A stretch of DNA of 39,276 nt from a bacterium (GTDB lineage Bacteria > Verrucomicrobiota > Verrucomicrobiia > Limisphaerales > UBA11358), in the NCBI GenBank assembly GCA_021780905.1, contig JAJXXW010000014.1:1-39276 (forward strand), written 5' to 3'. This document shows positions 1 to 7,611 of this stretch, piece by piece (the stretch's first letter is position 1; each line of letters opens with the position of its first letter). The notes below the pieces were generated by a model. That model was not told where the DNA came from, made no database searches, and was given only the letters and a program-made list of their open reading frames with translations. Both the position numbers and the translations under genes were made by a program.

Positions 1-248
1 ATTTAGAAAAAGGAAGGACGGCGCTGACGGCACTTCACCCACATTGCCATCGTAAACTCACCCAGATTTACGACCCCAATTGGGCACAAACACGGCACTT
101 CTTACGACGGCACTGCGGCACTTAACAATTAGCGGACACCAAAACGGACACCAAACGAGTTAAAAAGTGTTAAACCGAGTTACCCCGAATTTACTTGAAT
201 CCCCAATGAAATCAGGTATATTTTAAGCGCGACGGTAAGGAAAAACAG
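1..248. other. Left edge, no gene recognised; short direct repeats
   Basis: I see no convincing coding sequence here. The stretch holds several copies of a short word CGGCACTT/CGGCACTG (near 28, 93, 108 and 116) and two copies of CGGACACCAAA (near 133 and 145). It becomes AT-rich around 160-235. It may be the edge of an integrated element or simple intergenic DNA; nothing visible decides this. Confidence 0.4.
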
Positions 249-270
249 CCGATTCCGATCTCCGCCTCCA
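249..270 (+). other. tRNA 3'-end-like sequence, possible attachment-site remnant
   Basis: The 22 bases resemble the 3' half of a T-arm plus acceptor stem: a GATTCC loop-like word followed by a CGCCTCC acceptor-like end and a discriminator A. No matching 5' half (starting GGAGGCG) lies just upstream, so it is not a complete tRNA. Integrases often leave such tRNA 3' ends at element borders. This is a pattern match by eye and could be chance. Confidence 0.2.
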
Positions 271-358
271 GTTTCAACCGCGCGTGCGGCAATGAATCAG
301 GAATGTGAGCCGGCCGATGGCTGACAGTCGAGGTGACAATTCTTGGAGTATTCCAAGA

Positions 359-514
359 TTATTTGACGATTCGGAAGGATTCTCCCGCTATTGCCCCACG
401 ACCGGAATCTTCGACCAGGTAGAAGAACGACGCATCAGCATGAAACTGCGTTACCGCCTGCTCCTTCGTCGCAAAAGCGTTTACCACGAACGAGGCGGGC
501 AAACAGCCCGCCAT
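359..514 (-). CDS. Small hypothetical ORF (51 aa)
   Basis: An ATG-started frame of 51 residues runs from 514 to a TAA at 359-361, about 100 bases downstream of the response regulator on the same strand. The product begins MAGCLPASFV and ends GESFRIVK, with a mixed, protein-like composition. I do not recognise it. No clear ribosome-binding site is seen, and a perfect 7-bp hairpin lies within its first codons. It may be a real small protein, a fragment of a larger lost gene, or a chance ORF. Confidence 0.25.
   Translation of the reverse strand: MAGCLPASFVVNAFATKEQAVTQFHADASFFYLVEDSGRGAIAGESFRIVK
494..512. other. Perfect 7-bp hairpin
   Basis: GGCGGGC and GCCCGCC flank a 5-base loop (AAACA). 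It lies downstream of the response regulator gene. There is no T-run on either side, so it is not a standard intrinsic terminator. It overlaps the first codons of the small ORF and could reduce its translation or simply mark the end of the regulator transcript. Confidence 0.35.
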
Positions 515-612
515 GCATTTGCGCCTGGCCCGCGCCTATCGGCGCCACAGTTGCTGCACCCCAAAACCGGCCGGCACCGGTTCACTCCGCCCGGCCGCGT
601 GGCCAGGCGGTT

Positions 613-1245
613 TCACCGTTGCAGGAATTTCGCCACCGCTTCCGTGCGCGTGCGCACCTGGAGTTTTTCGTAGATGCGCCGGATGTAGGTGTGGACGGTC
701 TCGTAGCTGATGTTCAATTTCTCGGCGATTTCCTTGTAAATCAATCCCTGCGCAAGCAAATCCAAAACCTGCTGTTCCCGTTCGGAAAGTTCCGCCAAAT
801 CGCCGCCGGACGCCGGCGCGGCGGGCTTTTGCAGCGACTGCACGACCAGGCGCGCGATGTGCGTGGTCATCGGCGAACCACCGCGCTGCACCTCGCGGAT
901 GGCGTCGAGCAATTCCCTCGTCGGCGTGCGCTTGAGCAGGTAGCCGTTCGCGCCGGCGGCGAGCGCGTTGAAAATATTTTCCGTGTCCTCGTAAACCGTC
1001 AGCATCATCAACTGCGTGTGCGGCAGGAGCGGTTTCAGTTTGCGGACGCATTCCACGCCGTTCATGCCCGGCAGATTGATGTCCATGAGAACGACGTCCG
1101 GCTTCACCTTCGGCAAATCGGCGAGGGCGTCCTCGGCGTTCGCGTAATCGCTGACGCAGCGGAAACCCTCCGCGCGGCCAATCATCTTGGCGAGCGTGCC
1201 GCGCAACTGGTGATTGTCTTCGACGATGGAAACGGTGATGGGCAT
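613..1245 (-). CDS. NarL/FixJ-family response regulator, LuxR-type HTH
   Basis: A 210-residue two-domain response regulator. The receiver domain (about 3-120) shows the acidic pair E9/D10, the phospho-acceptor D55 in VVLMDINLPG, T83 and K105. The C-terminal LuxR-type helix-turn-helix (about 150-207) reads LSEREQQVLDLLAQG, then IAEKLNIS and TVHTYIRRIYEKL. Length and layout are normal for the family. It is expected to be phosphorylated by a HisKA_3-type histidine kinase and then bind promoters. The only such kinase in the window is 9.4 kb away on the same strand (10616-13477), which makes it the likely partner. The targets are unknown; the secreted-protein operon lying between them is one candidate. 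Confidence 0.93.
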   Translation of the reverse strand: MPITVSIVEDNHQLRGTLAKMIGRAEGFRCVSDYANAEDALADLPKVKPDVVLMDINLPGMNGVECVRKLKPLLPHTQLMMLTVYEDTENIFNALAAGANGYLLKRTPTRELLDAIREVQRGGSPMTTHIARLVVQSLQKPAAPASGGDLAELSEREQQVLDLLAQGLIYKEIAEKLNISYETVHTYIRRIYEKLQVRTRTEAVAKFLQR

Positions 1246-1262
1246 TTCTTAAAGGCAGAATG

Positions 1263-1281
1263 ATGAATTATGAATTATGAA
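1263..1281. repeat. ATGAATT short tandem repeat in intergenic region
   Basis: The 7-base unit ATGAATT is repeated about 2.7 times just upstream of the response regulator. The 195-base gap (1246-1440) also holds the words CCACGAAAGACACGAAAA near 1374-1391, of a style I recall as common intergenic repeats in many bacteria. No gene and no clear promoter can be named in this gap. Confidence 0.4.
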
Positions 1282-1440
1282 ACAAGCGCCAAACGCAATC
1301 CGGACGGCGGTAAATTTGGTGGCCGGCGGCATGGTGTCCGTCCGCAAGGACCAACTCCGGGCCGGATTTTTAACCACGAAAGACACGAAAACAAATTTGC
1401 CCTAAAATCCGTAGGGCTTACATCGTTGCAGATTGCGATT

Positions 1441-3933
1441 TCAAAATGGCTGGTGTTTCCTGACCATCTCTGTGCGTTTTTCGTAAGCGGCTTTCAAGGT
1501 GGCGTGCTGCTCTTCACGATCCTCCGGCGTCCACCACGCCATTTTCCAGCGCCAGTTCGTCAGCAGATTACTCGGCGCATTGGCCGCGAACGCCGCCTGA
1601 TACGCCGCCAGTCGAAATTCATTCTCCAGCGCCACGCCCGCCGGCGTGATATAGGCCGTGTCCAGTGCCGCCCACAGTTCTCGCGCTTTCAGCAGTTCCG
1701 GCGTTTCCCGCGCCGGATCAGCGGGCGGCACTTTGGGCGCGAAATAAAAAGTATGTTCCATGCACGGTGGCCAGGAGGTATCCGACCCATACCACCCGAA
1801 CCCGACCAACCGATCCACAAACACGCCGCTGCACATGGTGTTGTAACTGTAATTACGTCCAATCTTCAAGTGATACTGTCCCGCGCCCTGCACGATAAAG
1901 CTTTTATACACGCCGCCATTAAAATCTTGCACCCGACATTGCGCCAGCGTCGGCTGCTTGTCCCAATCCACCGCGTTCGTGACATACGGCTTGAGTTCCA
2001 GCAGATAATCCCGCCCCGAGTTGCCGTTGTAATTGCAAAAATAGACGGACACCCGAAATACCCCATCCGGCAGCCCCACCTTGATCCACACATCTGGCCC
2101 GTCGTAAGTCGTCGGATAATCCTCGCCGTGGTCATCCCATTCCCCAATCCGGCGATGGCCTACCACCGTCGAATAGGGACAGCGCGGGTCTTGCGTATTC
2201 ACGCGAGAGGAATTGATAAAATACCGCAGACTGTCGCCCGGCTGATGATGCGCCCCCATGTGCGGATCAATGGAGATGCGCCAACTCCAGCCCGTCGGAT
2301 GGTCATCCGGGCAAGCTGCCGAACATAGCTTGCCACTCTGCCAGCCATAGCGCCCCGTCCAATCCCCCAGCGTCCGCCAGTCCTCGCCCAGATACGCCGC
2401 GTTTGTGTAATACACATTCGGCGTCTTCCAAGGATAGCTGCTAAATGATTCCTCGATTTTTGCTGGTCGCCAGTTCGTTGGAATACTTTTTTCCGCCGCC
2501 AGATTTTTGACCGTTTCCAGCATCTCTGTGAGTTCCGCCAGCGATGGCGCGCGGGCGGGTGTCGGCAAATTACCGCCAGCGGCGAGATTCGTTTGAGCTG
2601 GCAGATTCGTCCGCCCCGGCCAGACCGGCAAATCCGTCTGCAATAAACCCGCGCCGTAGCCTGCCACCAGCAACCGGCCATCCGGCAGCGGCAGAATGTC
2701 CCGCACAAAATTTGCGTTGCGGCTTTGCGCCGCTGGCACTTTGTTCAAAAGCTCCTTGGTCGGATGATGCCACGCCTGCACTCCCAACGACCAGCCCCGG
2801 AATCCCAGCCAGACCACGCCCCCGACATCTTCCGTCAGGCACGTCACATAATCCCGCGGCAGCAATTTCTTGATCAAGTCGAAGGGGACTTGGTTGGTGA
2901 CCGCGCCCACCGCCAGCCCTTTGAGTTTGTCGAGAGCATCCACGCCCCGGCGACATTGCCAACTGGCCGCGTCCGTGTGGCTCCACGCCAGCCCCGCCGT
3001 CGTCGCCGCATACACCGTTCCATCTGCCAGCACCAACAAGTCATTGATCAGGCGCGACGGCAGCCCGTTCGTTGGCAGCCGTTTCCAATCCTGATAATTT
3101 CCTTCCCGCGTAGCCCGCGCCACCCCATCGCATTGCATGCCGACAAAAATGTTCCCCGCCTGGTCAAAAGCAATGGCGTTGATTTGGTCGGAGGGCAAAT
3201 TACCGGACTTTGGAAGCGTCCGAGCGTCCCCCTCATCCCGACCTTCTCCCCCAGTGGGGGAGAAGGTGTTCGCAGGACGGTTGAGGGGGCAACCGCCCCT
3301 TGTGTAGTGTTTCCACTTATCCCTGCCCACCTCATACCGCGTCAGCCCCGCGCTCGTGGCCAACCACACATCCCCATCCGTGGGACAGACGGCGATTTTG
3401 AAGATGCGTTCCCCAATAGGGCCGTTCGGCACATCATAATTTTGCCAGCGCGTGCCGTTGAAGACCGAGACGCCATGGTTTAAGTGGCCGACCCATACCC
3501 GCCCCTGTTTATCCACCGCCAGCGCATAAGCATAATCATCCCCCAACCCGTCCTTCGTGGTAAATTGTTTCCATTCGCCCTTCTCCGCCGCTTGCGGGGG
3601 AGAAGGTGGCCGCAGGCCGGATGAGGTGGCCACCGGGAGGTGGTTTTCATTTGTCCCCGCATCTGCCTTCTGACTCTTGCTTTGTGAATTCGGTTTGAAC
3701 CGCCAGACACCCTTCCCCTCCGTTCCCGCCCACACGTTGCCCGCCCCATCCCGCGCCAAAGCCATGACGAAGTTGCCCGGCTCCGGAAAGTTTTGCCATT
3801 TGACCACCACCGGCGGCGCTTTTTTGGCAACCGCGTTCGTGCCGGCCAAAGCTGATTTAGGAACGGCGTTGGTGGCGGCGGACGCTGCAAATACCAGCGC
3901 CAGCAAGGAAACTATGCCCAAACTTTTTTTCAC
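1441..3933 (-). CDS. Secreted seven-bladed beta-propeller (Reg_prop) protein with C-terminal galactose-binding-like region (copy A)
   Basis: About 830 residues from a GTG at 3933. This start is chosen because it gives a clean signal peptide (VKKSLGIVSLLALVFAASA), and the paralogue at 5892-6584 has the same GTG arrangement. A longer reading from 3990 would add a charged leader. The N-terminal half carries seven propeller-blade signatures: NVWAGTEGKGVW, RVWVGHLNHGVS, DVWLATSAGL, NIFVGMQCDGV, TVYAATTAGL, VVWLGFRGWSLG and RLLVAGYGAGLL. The second half (about 460-830) is unrelated to blades. It includes a beta-rich stretch around GPDVWIKVGLPDG and FRVSVYFCNYNG, resembling malectin/galactose-binding folds. 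There is no kinase or DNA-binding domain, so it is probably an exported binding protein. Two palindromic repeats are translated in frame inside the propeller. It is the last gene of the six-gene set. Confidence 0.75.
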   Translation of the reverse strand: MKKSLGIVSLLALVFAASAATNAVPKSALAGTNAVAKKAPPVVVKWQNFPEPGNFVMALARDGAGNVWAGTEGKGVWRFKPNSQSKSQKADAGTNENHLPVATSSGLRPPSPPQAAEKGEWKQFTTKDGLGDDYAYALAVDKQGRVWVGHLNHGVSVFNGTRWQNYDVPNGPIGERIFKIAVCPTDGDVWLATSAGLTRYEVGRDKWKHYTRGGCPLNRPANTFSPTGGEGRDEGDARTLPKSGNLPSDQINAIAFDQAGNIFVGMQCDGVARATREGNYQDWKRLPTNGLPSRLINDLLVLADGTVYAATTAGLAWSHTDAASWQCRRGVDALDKLKGLAVGAVTNQVPFDLIKKLLPRDYVTCLTEDVGGVVWLGFRGWSLGVQAWHHPTKELLNKVPAAQSRNANFVRDILPLPDGRLLVAGYGAGLLQTDLPVWPGRTNLPAQTNLAAGGNLPTPARAPSLAELTEMLETVKNLAAEKSIPTNWRPAKIEESFSSYPWKTPNVYYTNAAYLGEDWRTLGDWTGRYGWQSGKLCSAACPDDHPTGWSWRISIDPHMGAHHQPGDSLRYFINSSRVNTQDPRCPYSTVVGHRRIGEWDDHGEDYPTTYDGPDVWIKVGLPDGVFRVSVYFCNYNGNSGRDYLLELKPYVTNAVDWDKQPTLAQCRVQDFNGGVYKSFIVQGAGQYHLKIGRNYSYNTMCSGVFVDRLVGFGWYGSDTSWPPCMEHTFYFAPKVPPADPARETPELLKARELWAALDTAYITPAGVALENEFRLAAYQAAFAANAPSNLLTNWRWKMAWWTPEDREEQHATLKAAYEKRTEMVRKHQPF
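3228..3289. repeat. Palindromic repeat element inside a coding sequence (element 1)
   Basis: A perfect 12-bp inverted repeat (3241-3252 with 3256-3267, loop AGT) is nested inside an outer 8-bp inverted repeat (CCCCCTCA at 3228-3235 with TGAGGGGG at 3282-3289). It sits inside the propeller gene, between blades three and four, and is read through as a Gly/Pro/Arg-rich insert. Its layout matches element 4 in an intergenic region, so it looks like a mobile REP/MITE-style element. Confidence 0.7.
3579..3626. repeat. Palindromic repeat element inside a coding sequence (element 2)
   Basis: Arms 3579-3591 and 3594-3606 pair at 12 of 13 positions around a TT loop. They are followed by GGCCGCAGGCC and GGATGAGG, words shared with elements 3 and (in form) 4. 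It is translated as a Pro-rich linker (LRPPSPPQAAEKGEW) between blade one and blade two of the propeller. Confidence 0.65.
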
Positions 3934-3989
3934 ATCGTCATCATCAGCTAACGCCAACATATCAAATCGGGGCAACCCCAGCCCGCTCA

Positions 3990-4637
3990 CTATTTAGACG
4001 GCGGAAAAATCCGTTGTAGACCATTATATTTGATCTCTGTTTTTGGGGAGTCAAGGTAAGCGCAGCTAGTCCAAATAATCCGATTGTATCCCTCCAGATT
4101 TACGCCTCGGGTCAAAGCCTCCCGCACTGCGATGTTCTTTTCATGAATGGAGATCGCCGTGTCATGGTTAACAACGATGGGGCCACCTCCATTATTAACA
4201 TTATTATCGTTGACGATTGGAGGCGCTGTTTGCCCAAGCTGCTCCAAATAATCAGAGGCGTTGCCGCTGAAATCCACTGCCGTCAAAGTCCGGTTCATGA
4301 CATAGTCAGGCATCTCCAGAAGCCGCCGATCCATGACGTAGTGAACACGCCGGTCATGGCTGTCCACCCTGACGGTGATGTTGGTCAGCAGATTGGTCAG
4401 GGTCGCCAGCGCCATGTCCACATTGGTTGGGAACGCCGTTATCGCCAAAGTTTGCGACAAAATATAATCGGGCTGGCGGCGGGCATAGGCGGTCTCGGCG
4501 GCAAAAAACACGTCGTATCGTTTGCCTACGTCTTCCAGATAATCCTCCACGAACATTTTTTTAGGTTGGACGGTTTCTCCGCCCAAAGCCAGATGGCCGA
4601 TGAACGAGACGGTTAACCAGATAATAATTTTTTTCAT
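3990..4637 (-). CDS. Secreted hypothetical protein, possibly with a secretin/TonB short N-terminal-like domain
   Basis: 215 residues with a signal peptide (MKKIIIWLTVSFIGHLALGG). The mature part starts with an acidic segment (FVEDYLEDVGKRYDVFFAAE). Next comes a beta/alpha pattern (LAITAFPTNVDMALATLTNLL, then TVRVDSHDRRVHYVMDRRLLE) that resembles the STN fold found in secretins and TonB receptors. This similarity is weak. The C-terminal half is Asn-rich around NDNNVNNGGG. It lies 26 bases after the upstream secreted-protein gene and 56 bases before the propeller gene, so it is probably co-transcribed. It is the middle gene of triad A; the middle gene of triad B is not obviously homologous. Function unknown. 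Confidence 0.65.
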   Translation of the reverse strand: MKKIIIWLTVSFIGHLALGGETVQPKKMFVEDYLEDVGKRYDVFFAAETAYARRQPDYILSQTLAITAFPTNVDMALATLTNLLTNITVRVDSHDRRVHYVMDRRLLEMPDYVMNRTLTAVDFSGNASDYLEQLGQTAPPIVNDNNVNNGGGPIVVNHDTAISIHEKNIAVREALTRGVNLEGYNRIIWTSCAYLDSPKTEIKYNGLQRIFPPSK

Positions 4638-4663
4638 AAGCTTTTAAGTCTTGATTTTTAAGT

Positions 4664-5878
4664 TTAGGGCCATTCAATTTTCAAATGATTGTTACCCATG
4701 TATGTGTAACTTCTTCCAGCAAGCCCCGGAGTTAAAGTAAAACCATCCACTTCAACGGACGGAGCGGATTTAAATTGTTTGCCTACAGGTGGCTCACCAC
4801 ATAAATTTGTGGGCATTGTAGGCCACTGGGCTACCATGGGGTCATTGGCCGTTGTAGGTTGCCCCGGTGGTGCTTTTCCAGGGCCAACAGGATCACTGTA
4901 AGAACTCCCCGAAAGTGTTTTATTGATAAGCGTCCCACCATTTTCTGTTATGATAGATCCGTCATATAAATCACCGCACGGATTAGTAAACTGATCAACA
5001 ACTTGAATGGTTAGATTTTTTATCCACGCAGTTTCAAGAAAAGTATTTTGTGGAGAAGACGGTGGGTTTGGGAAATAAGACGGTGATGAGGTGGCATTAC
5101 AAACCAGATTAGCTGGAGTCACAACACTATCAAACGTCGGATGGGGCTTGCCCACATCCGCCGGGATAATTACAGTGGCGGTCTTTTTCACACTGCCACC
5201 CGTCCAATAATCAGCTTCAACATAAGTGTCGCCCGGGCCGTTGCTTTTATCTGTCCCCACCAAATCAAAACTGATAACTCCATTTCCCTGATTCCTTTCA
5301 TTTGACAACTGCAAGTGCGGGCCAGAACTAATAAACACATTGCCCGCCTCGTCTGCCGGACAAACCGTGGCGGAAAAATGTTGCGTGCGATCATGTCCGT
5401 TGGCCGTAATCCCAATCCTCTGCCCATCACTCATGGAAAGTGAAATGCTGACCACCTTAACTGACTGGGAGCCACTATTATTCGCTGTCGTTGTATATGA
5501 CGTTGGATTGGGTGTGTAGGTATTTTGGGTGCCGGTAAAAATAACGGTCACGGAGGCAGTCAGAGTCTGGGTGTCGCAGACGGAAGGTGTCCAAGGTGGG
5601 GTCCAGTCGGCACCGGCATTGGATTGGTTGGTTGTCCAGCCCGTGCCGTCCGAGGCGCTCCAGTCATATTGCCAGCTGGTGATTTGAATCTCTTTCTGGG
5701 CATTGGCCGGATCGGTTTTAGTGGCATGAAAGGTAATACTTACAGGACTGCCCAGATAAACTGGATTTGGATGGGCATTACCGGGAGCAACTGTTACCGC
5801 TGCGCCGTCATCGGCCTTCATGGTGGTGGAGGTTACAAGCAGCCCCGTCAACAGGGCGAGGAGATATTTTAGTTTCAT
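4664..5878 (-). CDS. Secreted hypothetical protein, paralogue A of the MKLKYLLALLTG family
   Basis: 404 residues. The signal peptide MKLKYLLALLTGLLVTS and the following MKADDGAAVTV are almost identical to those of the protein at 7612-8898. Similarity continues for about 135 residues, with an Ig/PKD-like flavour: QKEI.IT..YDW, then W.P.WTPS, TLTA.VT..FTGTQN and TPNPTSY. After that the two proteins diverge. The rest is Ser/Thr/Pro/Gly-rich and Cys-poor, with no catalytic motif visible. It is likely an exported surface or matrix protein. It starts only 13 bases after the truncated propeller gene of triad B, so the two triads form one transcription unit. Function not recognised. Confidence 0.7.
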   Translation of the reverse strand: MKLKYLLALLTGLLVTSTTMKADDGAAVTVAPGNAHPNPVYLGSPVSITFHATKTDPANAQKEIQITSWQYDWSASDGTGWTTNQSNAGADWTPPWTPSVCDTQTLTASVTVIFTGTQNTYTPNPTSYTTTANNSGSQSVKVVSISLSMSDGQRIGITANGHDRTQHFSATVCPADEAGNVFISSGPHLQLSNERNQGNGVISFDLVGTDKSNGPGDTYVEADYWTGGSVKKTATVIIPADVGKPHPTFDSVVTPANLVCNATSSPSYFPNPPSSPQNTFLETAWIKNLTIQVVDQFTNPCGDLYDGSIITENGGTLINKTLSGSSYSDPVGPGKAPPGQPTTANDPMVAQWPTMPTNLCGEPPVGKQFKSAPSVEVDGFTLTPGLAGRSYTYMGNNHLKIEWP

Positions 5879-5891
5879 TGCAAAATCGAAT

Positions 5892-6584
5892 TTATTTAAG
5901 AGGATTTTTTAACAATTTAATGATTTCAGCCTTTAATTTATCATCTGGCTGTTTGAGTGTTGTGCAGGCGTAATCCACGGCGGTCAGCCCCGCGCTCGTG
6001 GCCAGCCACACATCTCCGTCCGTGGGACAGACGGCGATTTTGAAGATGCGTTCCCCGATAGGGCCGTAAGGCACATCATAGTTTTGCCAGCGCGTGCCGT
6101 TGAAGACCGAGACGCCGTGGTTCAAATGACCCACCCACACCCGCCCCTGCTGATCCACCGCCACGGAATAAGCATAATCATCCCCCAGCCCGTCCTTGGT
6201 GGTAAATTGTTTCCATTCTCCCTTCTCTGCCGCTTGCGGGGGAGAAGGTGGCCGCAGGCCGGATGAGGTGGTTTCCGCTTTCTGCTTTCCGCCTTCTCCC
6301 TTTTCATCATTCTGCATTCTTACTTCTGCCTTCGGGCGCGGGGGCGCATAGCGCCACACCCCCTTACCTTCCGTTCCCGCCCACACATTGCCGGCATTAT
6401 CCCGCGCCAAGGCCATGACCTGATTGCCCGGCGGCTTCAATTCCTCCCACTTGACCACCACCGGTAACGCTTTTTTAGCAACTGCGTTTGTGCCGGTCAA
6501 AGCTGATTTAGGAACTGCGTTGGTGGCGGCGGACACTGAAAATACCAGCGTCAGAAATAAAACTATGGTGAAGTATTTATTCAC
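5892..6584 (-). CDS. Truncated Reg_prop propeller protein with ankyrin-like tail (copy B)
   Basis: About 230 residues from a GTG at 6584, giving the signal peptide VNKYFTIVLFLTLVFSVSA. It is highly similar to the first part of copy A (1441-3933) in both DNA and protein: the same SAATNAVPKSAL.GTNAVAKKA leader and the same first three blades. Immediately after ATSAGL the match stops, and about 30 residues follow that look like the end of an ankyrin repeat (TAVDYAC, then AEIIKLLK). Three blades cannot close a propeller, so this is either a decaying copy or a chimera. The linker after blade one contains translated intergenic-type repeats and palindromic element 3. It is the last gene of triad B, 13 bases from the next gene. 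Confidence 0.65.
   Translation of the reverse strand: MNKYFTIVLFLTLVFSVSAATNAVPKSALTGTNAVAKKALPVVVKWEELKPPGNQVMALARDNAGNVWAGTEGKGVWRYAPPRPKAEVRMQNDEKGEGGKQKAETTSSGLRPPSPPQAAEKGEWKQFTTKDGLGDDYAYSVAVDQQGRVWVGHLNHGVSVFNGTRWQNYDVPYGPIGERIFKIAVCPTDGDVWLATSAGLTAVDYACTTLKQPDDKLKAEIIKLLKNPLK
6221..6268. repeat. Palindromic repeat element inside a coding sequence (element 3)
   Basis: The arms 6221-6233 and 6236-6248 form a hairpin with a TT loop. They are followed by GGCCGCAGGCC and GGATGAGG exactly as in element 2. It sits at the same protein position (blade one/two linker) in the paralogue, so it was present before the duplication. Next to it the coding sequence also contains words like GCAGAAAGCGGAAA and GCAGAATGATGAAAAGG, typical of intergenic repeats. 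Confidence 0.65.
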
Positions 6585-6632
6585 ACAATCACCCAATGCT
6601 GTCCACCAAATTGAGTCAATGTCAACGGCGTT

Positions 6633-7595
6633 TCACCTATTCGGGAGTGGACGGGAATGGTAGGGTTTTCTTAAAAAGTAGCCTTTAACATGAGGGCTGC
6701 CTGACGCATCCACATCAATATGGATCGAAAACTTTTCGTTCATTATCCAACTAAAATGCTGTAGCTGGCCATTGTTCCCAAAGTGGGCGTTTTCTTTGTT
6801 TTCAGATGTATAAATAGCAAAAGATGCTAGTTTTCCATTGTCATAAAATGCGGCCTTCACTCTAGCTCTAGACACACCGCTTACTATTTTCCTAAATTCG
6901 CTTGCTGGGCCATTTTTAGACAGAAAATCAAAGTAGATCACTTCTTTATTTTTCAATGAATCTGGAATTTCTGCTCCATAACCAGACTGACCAAGGTAGG
7001 CATTTAGTTTGGGATTGGTCAAATAACCAGCATACTCATCCAAGATAGAGGTCAACTGCATTGAAAAAGCTTCAAAATTAAAAATCATGTCCGCATTCGT
7101 TACCAATACGACAGTCTGCGTGCCATTGGTTAGCGTGTTTGTGAATTGCAAGACAGCGGGCTGGTTGGTCAGCTTGTCGGCAATCATCGCCAGCCAGTTG
7201 GTATCCACCGAGGCACGCATCAACTCTGCACTATGCTTAAGCGCTTGGCCGCTGTTAGGCCATGCAACAGGTTGATTGTAATACTCGATGATATTGGTGG
7301 GAACCAGCGACCAGTCCACATTATCACTGACATAATACTGGATATTAGTCGGCAACTGAAACCAATCCACCTTCTTAAGAATGATGCCCCAAGCGTTGGC
7401 CGGAATCTTGGATGGGTTGGCATTTTTGACAATTGCAGTCAATTCGTTGGATGATATTTGAGACCACTCTATGGCATTGTAGTTAATCGCAGCAGGTTGA
7501 ATTGGATTATTGGTTTGAGCCAAAGAGCGACCAACCTGAAAAAACAAGGAAAAAGCGGCTAAAAGCAAACCAACTTTCATTAATTTCTTTTTCAT
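6633..7595 (-). CDS. Secreted hypothetical protein (middle gene of triad B)
   Basis: 320 residues with a signal peptide (MKKKLMKVGLLLAAFSLFFQ ending near SLAQ). The N-terminal third has an irregular repeat of WSQIS/W.QLPTN/WSLVPTN units: WSQISSNELTA, WGIILKKVDWFQLPTN, VDWSLVPTNI. The C-terminal part is beta-rich (VKAAFYDNGKLASFAIYTSE, then FSIHIDVDASGSPHVKGYFL), like a small wrap-around sheet domain. No catalytic residues or known family are recognised. It lies 16 bases after the preceding gene and 48 before the truncated propeller gene. It is not obviously related to the middle gene of triad A. Confidence 0.65.
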   Translation of the reverse strand: MKKKLMKVGLLLAAFSLFFQVGRSLAQTNNPIQPAAINYNAIEWSQISSNELTAIVKNANPSKIPANAWGIILKKVDWFQLPTNIQYYVSDNVDWSLVPTNIIEYYNQPVAWPNSGQALKHSAELMRASVDTNWLAMIADKLTNQPAVLQFTNTLTNGTQTVVLVTNADMIFNFEAFSMQLTSILDEYAGYLTNPKLNAYLGQSGYGAEIPDSLKNKEVIYFDFLSKNGPASEFRKIVSGVSRARVKAAFYDNGKLASFAIYTSENKENAHFGNNGQLQHFSWIMNEKFSIHIDVDASGSPHVKGYFLRKPYHSRPLPNR

Positions 7596-7611
7596 ATGAT
7601 TATTCTTATGA

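Noticed and set aside
391..1263. Long plus-strand reading frame opposite the response regulator
   Set aside because: Its sequence is rich in R, H, A and Q without domain logic and is the antisense shadow of the well-supported regulator gene.
3933..3990. Longer GTG start at 3990 for propeller copy A
   Set aside because: It would place an acidic leader (LADDDD) before the signal peptide, and copy B supports the GTG at 3933.
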